Origin: GBS-DC sp037442365
Lineage (GTDB): Bacteria > Armatimonadota > Fimbriimonadia > Fimbriimonadales > GBS-DC
Assembly: GCA_037442365.1 (NCBI GenBank)
Contig: JBBIQK010000074.1
Coordinates: 1-9,089 of the forward strand
Reading direction: 5' to 3'
DNA: 9,089 nt
The translations under genes were made by a program, and so were the position numbers. The notes under the pieces were generated by a model, which worked only from the letters and a program-made list of their open reading frames with translations, made no database searches and was not told where the DNA came from. Position 1 is the stretch's first letter. Each line of letters opens with the position of its first letter. This document shows positions 7,288 through 9,089 of this stretch, piece by piece.

Positions 7288-8595
7288 ATGCGGCGGAAGG
7301 CGTTTATCTGGGGGCTGCTGGGGTTCGTGGCGGTCGGAATCATCTGCGCAGGCATGTGGCGGCAGCAACAGCGGATGCCCGCGATTGTCATCCCGCCGCG
7401 TCAGTACCCGCCTAACAACGCCTACGACGCCTACAAACAAATCGCGCAAATGTGGCGCGACCAGCAGCGTCAGGACAGGCACCTTCAGGAGATTGAGCGG
7501 CGGCTGTTCGATCGCGGCGCGCCCGTACAGGAGGTCTCGCCAGAAGACAGGGCATACTACCTGCAAAAGAGGCGCCCCTTTCTGGAGGCGTACCGCGCGC
7601 ACCTGAAGCACCCAAGCGTCGCCGTCTACGAGTACGATATCCTATGGCTGTTTCCGGAGTTATCCTTGTTCCGCAGCATGGCGCGCGCGGAGTCGCTGAT
7701 GATTCGCGACGCGCTGGCGGCGGGGCGCGCCAAAGAAGCCGTACAACGCGCCAGCGACCTGACCCGATTCGCAGAGCAGATACGCGCAGATGGAGCAGAC
7801 ATCCACTATCTGGTAGGTTCCGCAATTATCAACATCGGTCTGGCGCCGATTCGCGAGGGGCTGCCCCAGATTCAGTCGCCCGACGCGCTGGATGCGCTGG
7901 TCGAGCTGGCGCAACGCTACGAGCAGCAACGCACGCCGCTGCGCCAGATAGCGCAAAACGAATACTATTTTGGGCTGAGCGTCTATCGGGATTTGCAGAC
8001 GGGCAAGCTCACCCCGCGCGACCTTGAGGCTACTTCGGGCAACCCGCTTGCAGGCAACTTCCTCGAAGAGTGGCTCCTGAACAGCGGCATCATGATACGC
8101 CGCTCGCTGCGCCCGTCGCTGGAGGAGTTTCAGAACTATTACGACGCGCTGTTCGCCGAGCTGGAAAAGCCTTCCTGGGCGCGCACGCCGCCCCGGGCTG
8201 CCCCGCGCCACTGGCTCAGCAATATAACCATTCCTGTGCTGGATCAGACCATCCTCAGAGAGATGACCGAGGTCGCCACTGTGCGCCTGCTGGGGTGCGC
8301 CGCCGCTGTGAAGCGCTGGCGGCAACAGCACGGCGCGTATCCACCCTCGCTGGAAGTGTTGCAACTGGGCGAGCTGATTATCGACCCGTTTACAGGCAAG
8401 CCGTTCGTGTATCGCGTCGACGCGCGGCGGGGCTTTCTGCTCTATTCGGTAGGCGAGAATCGCCTCGACGACGGCGGGCGACTCAGCCCCGAGAGCCGCG
8501 CAGGCGACCTGTTGCCCGTGAGCGAGGAAGCGCTCCCTGAAAAGCAGCGCCCCAGCAACACCCGACTGCCCAGCCCGCCTGTCTGGTTGCGTTGA
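7288..8595 (+). CDS. Membrane-anchored hypothetical protein with GspG-like C-terminal region
   Basis: 435 aa, function unknown. Residues 6-23 (FIWGLLGFVAVGIICAGM) form one hydrophobic segment behind MRRK, which predicts an N-terminal anchor with the rest outside the cytoplasm; a cleavable signal peptide is less likely as no AxA site follows. NNAYDAYKQIAQ (43-54) resembles the N-A-Y-D-Y motif that opens the soluble part of many Planctomycetota and Armatimonadota hypothetical proteins. The middle (60-300) is helical and charged. The C-terminal part (about 333-398) resembles the globular part of type II secretion pseudopilin GspG: an AAAVKRWRQQHGAYPPSLEVL helix, DPFTGKPFVYR, and LLYSVGENRLDDGG. 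There is no prepilin cleavage motif (GFTLIE type), so it is not a normal pseudopilin. It is transcribed away from RNase J from its own promoter, and a repeat element begins five bases after its stop. The gene is certain; the role is not. Confidence 0.88.
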   Translation: MRRKAFIWGLLGFVAVGIICAGMWRQQQRMPAIVIPPRQYPPNNAYDAYKQIAQMWRDQQRQDRHLQEIERRLFDRGAPVQEVSPEDRAYYLQKRRPFLEAYRAHLKHPSVAVYEYDILWLFPELSLFRSMARAESLMIRDALAAGRAKEAVQRASDLTRFAEQIRADGADIHYLVGSAIINIGLAPIREGLPQIQSPDALDALVELAQRYEQQRTPLRQIAQNEYYFGLSVYRDLQTGKLTPRDLEATSGNPLAGNFLEEWLLNSGIMIRRSLRPSLEEFQNYYDALFAELEKPSWARTPPRAAPRHWLSNITIPVLDQTILREMTEVATVRLLGCAAAVKRWRQQHGAYPPSLEVLQLGELIIDPFTGKPFVYRVDARRGFLLYSVGENRLDDGGRLSPESRAGDLLPVSEEALPEKQRPSNTRLPSPPVWLR

Positions 8596-8640
8596 GTACC
8601 TTATACCAATCGGCGGGTCATAGTTCGCAAGGCGGCAATT

Positions 8641-8676
8641 TATGGAGTGCGGAAGCTACCGCTTCCACACCCCATA
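8641..8676. repeat. Hairpin module 1 of the MITE-like element
   Basis: A 16-base arm (8641-8656) pairs with 8661-8676 around the loop TACC. There are two mismatches, both A/C on the + strand, which become G/U pairs in a minus-strand RNA. The left arm is repeated exactly at 8726-8741, so this module and the next share an origin. Confidence 0.6.
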
Positions 8677-8727
8677 GTAAGTGTCTTTGCGCGAGAATTG
8701 CGACATGCGCGTACAGCGCCGTCTCTA

Positions 8728-8781
8728 TGGAGTGCGGAAGCGGAGCTTCCGCGAGGCTGAAGCTCCCGCTTCAGCACTCCA
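8728..8781. repeat. Palindromic module 2, possible three-way junction
   Basis: Outer arms TGGAGTGC (8728-8735) and GCACTCCA (8774-8781) enclose two perfect 8-bp hairpins: GCGGAAGC-GGA-GCTTCCGC (8734-8752) and GCTGAAGC-TCCC-GCTTCAGC (8756-8775). The outer stem and hairpins share two GC bases, so the whole can fold as a three-way junction. The GGAGTGC-GGAAGC core is reminiscent of dispersed REP-like palindromes. It lies at the centre of the nested inverted repeats of the MITE-like element. Confidence 0.65.
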
Positions 8782-8921
8782 AATTACGCGCATGCGCGGA
8801 CAGGGGAGTCGCTGACAATTCACTGCAAAGGCACTTAGTAGGGCGCGGGCAACAGCACGCCTCGGCAGGCGCGTGCGAGGCAATTAACGAACTCTGACCG
8901 CGCAGTTGGTATAAGTATTGT

Positions 8922-8991
8922 AGCCCAAAAGGGCTTAAATTGATGCCAATGGCGGCGAATGTAGGCGGTCATTGGCATCAATTTAAGCCCT
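8922..8991. repeat. Perfect 22-bp palindrome with competing small hairpin
   Basis: Arms 8930-8951 and 8970-8991 are perfectly complementary over 22 bp, with an 18-base loop (8952-8969). Just before it, AGCCC-AAAA-GGGCT (8922-8935) forms a small hairpin that uses the same GGGCT as the base of the long stem, so the two are mutually exclusive. There is no T tract on either side, so it is not a standard intrinsic terminator. It could be the core of a second MITE-like unit, a bidirectional transcription end or a structured RNA. Confidence 0.6.
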
Positions 8992-8997
8992 CCTCAC

Positions 8998-9017
8998 CTT
9001 GCACCAACTGAAAGGTC
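8998..9017. repeat. Diverged third copy of the MITE terminal repeat
   Basis: This 20-bp stretch matches the reverse complement of 8896-8915 at 15 positions, including the unbroken block ACCAACTG and GGTC. With the right end of the MITE-like element it brackets the 22-bp palindrome almost symmetrically, so 8896-9017 reads as one imperfect palindromic unit of about 122 bp. Confidence 0.4.
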
Positions 9018-9089
9018 GCAGGACGCCTCCGACGCCGACAGACACGACACCCCGACCAACACCGCCTAAACGCCTCCACCACATCCCCC
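9018..9089. other. C-rich end of the window, no gene supported
   Basis: The + strand is strongly C-rich and G-poor here. Two minus-strand frames stay open from the window edge: one ends at TGA 8980-8978 inside the palindrome (37 codons, with a run of five arginines), the other at a TAA near 8987. Neither shows a recognisable motif. Either could be the C-terminal end of a gene beyond the window, or chance in stop-poor sequence. Confidence 0.3.

Larger units (their letters stand above)
8601..8914. mobile_element. MITE-like element with 27-bp terminal inverted repeats
   Basis: The ends 8601-8627 and 8888-8914 are inverted repeats matching at 21 of 27 positions, with perfect blocks TTATACCAA, GGTCA and AGTTCG. 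Inside lie further nested arms: 8676-8690 pairs with 8825-8839 (13 of 15), GAATTG 8695-8700 with 8816-8821, GCGAC 8700-8704 with 8808-8812, and ATGCGCGTA 8705-8713 with 8785-8793. Two hairpin modules are embedded. At 314 bp, with no convincing coding frame, it fits a non-autonomous miniature inverted-repeat transposable element. A target duplication cannot be confirmed; a TA duplication included in the TTATA/TATAA ends is possible. It begins five bases after a stop codon, so it may also act as a 3' end structure for that mRNA. Confidence 0.65.

Noticed and set aside
7227..7391. N-terminal extension of RNase J to an upstream start at 7391
   Set aside because: The 55 added residues do not resemble RNase J, overlap the divergent gene and lie upstream of the clear AAGGAGG-TTG start.
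8641..8781. Possible CRISPR array from the repeated GGAGTGCGGAAGC
   Set aside because: There are only two copies, with self-complementary surroundings and no regular spacer units; the repeats belong to palindromic modules.
8728..8781. tRNA-like fold
   Set aside because: The stems form a three-way junction, but there is no 7-base anticodon loop, T-loop consensus or acceptor layout.
8592..8897. 101-codon + strand frame over the repeat region
   Set aside because: It lies almost wholly inside the MITE-like element, reads through hairpin arms, overlaps the preceding stop codon and has no recognisable domain.

Overview
This is a GC-rich bacterial window of about 9.1 kb. It carries six complete protein genes packed tightly on both strands, then a gene-free, repeat-rich tail of roughly 490 bp. 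Single-copy housekeeping genes (lepA and a ribonuclease J) mark it as chromosomal. The taxon cannot be fixed from sequence alone. A Uma2-family protein, a GspG-like hypothetical protein of the kind common in Armatimonadota and Planctomycetota, an Eis-like acetyltransferase and apparently leaderless promoters together suggest a thermophilic or Armatimonadota-like bacterium; this is inference.

Layout. Positions 32-652 (+) encode a Uma2-family putative PD-(D/E)XK endonuclease with a -10 box six bases before its ATG. Positions 702-2426 (-) encode an OLD-like ABC ATPase with a possible TOPRIM domain, four bases downstream of lepA (2431-4230, -), so the two probably form a lepA-ATPase operon. Divergent from lepA is an Eis-like GNAT acetyltransferase (about 4337-5569, +). 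The short intergenic region holds back-to-back TACAAT boxes and a perfect 8-bp inverted repeat. The acetyltransferase converges on ribonuclease J (5583-7226, -), which starts at TTG behind a strong AAGGAGG. Divergent from it is a membrane-anchored hypothetical protein with a GspG-like C-terminal region (7288-8595, +), again with a -10 box six bases before the ATG.

The tail (8596-9089). A 314-bp MITE-like element (8601-8914) lies five bases after the last stop codon. It has imperfect 27-bp terminal inverted repeats, nested inner arms and two hairpin modules that share a 16-bp direct repeat. One module can fold as a three-way junction. Next comes a perfect 22-bp palindrome with an 18-base loop (8930-8991), preceded by a small competing hairpin. 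A third, diverged copy of the terminal repeat (8998-9017) follows. The last 70 bases are strongly C-rich on the + strand with no gene that can be called firmly.

Functional view. Two RNA/translation genes (EF4 and RNase J) sit among poorly characterised accessory genes. No CRISPR array, tRNA, rRNA or complete insertion sequence was seen. The most unusual material is the layered inverted-repeat region downstream of 8595 and the recurring six-base distance between -10 box and start codon.
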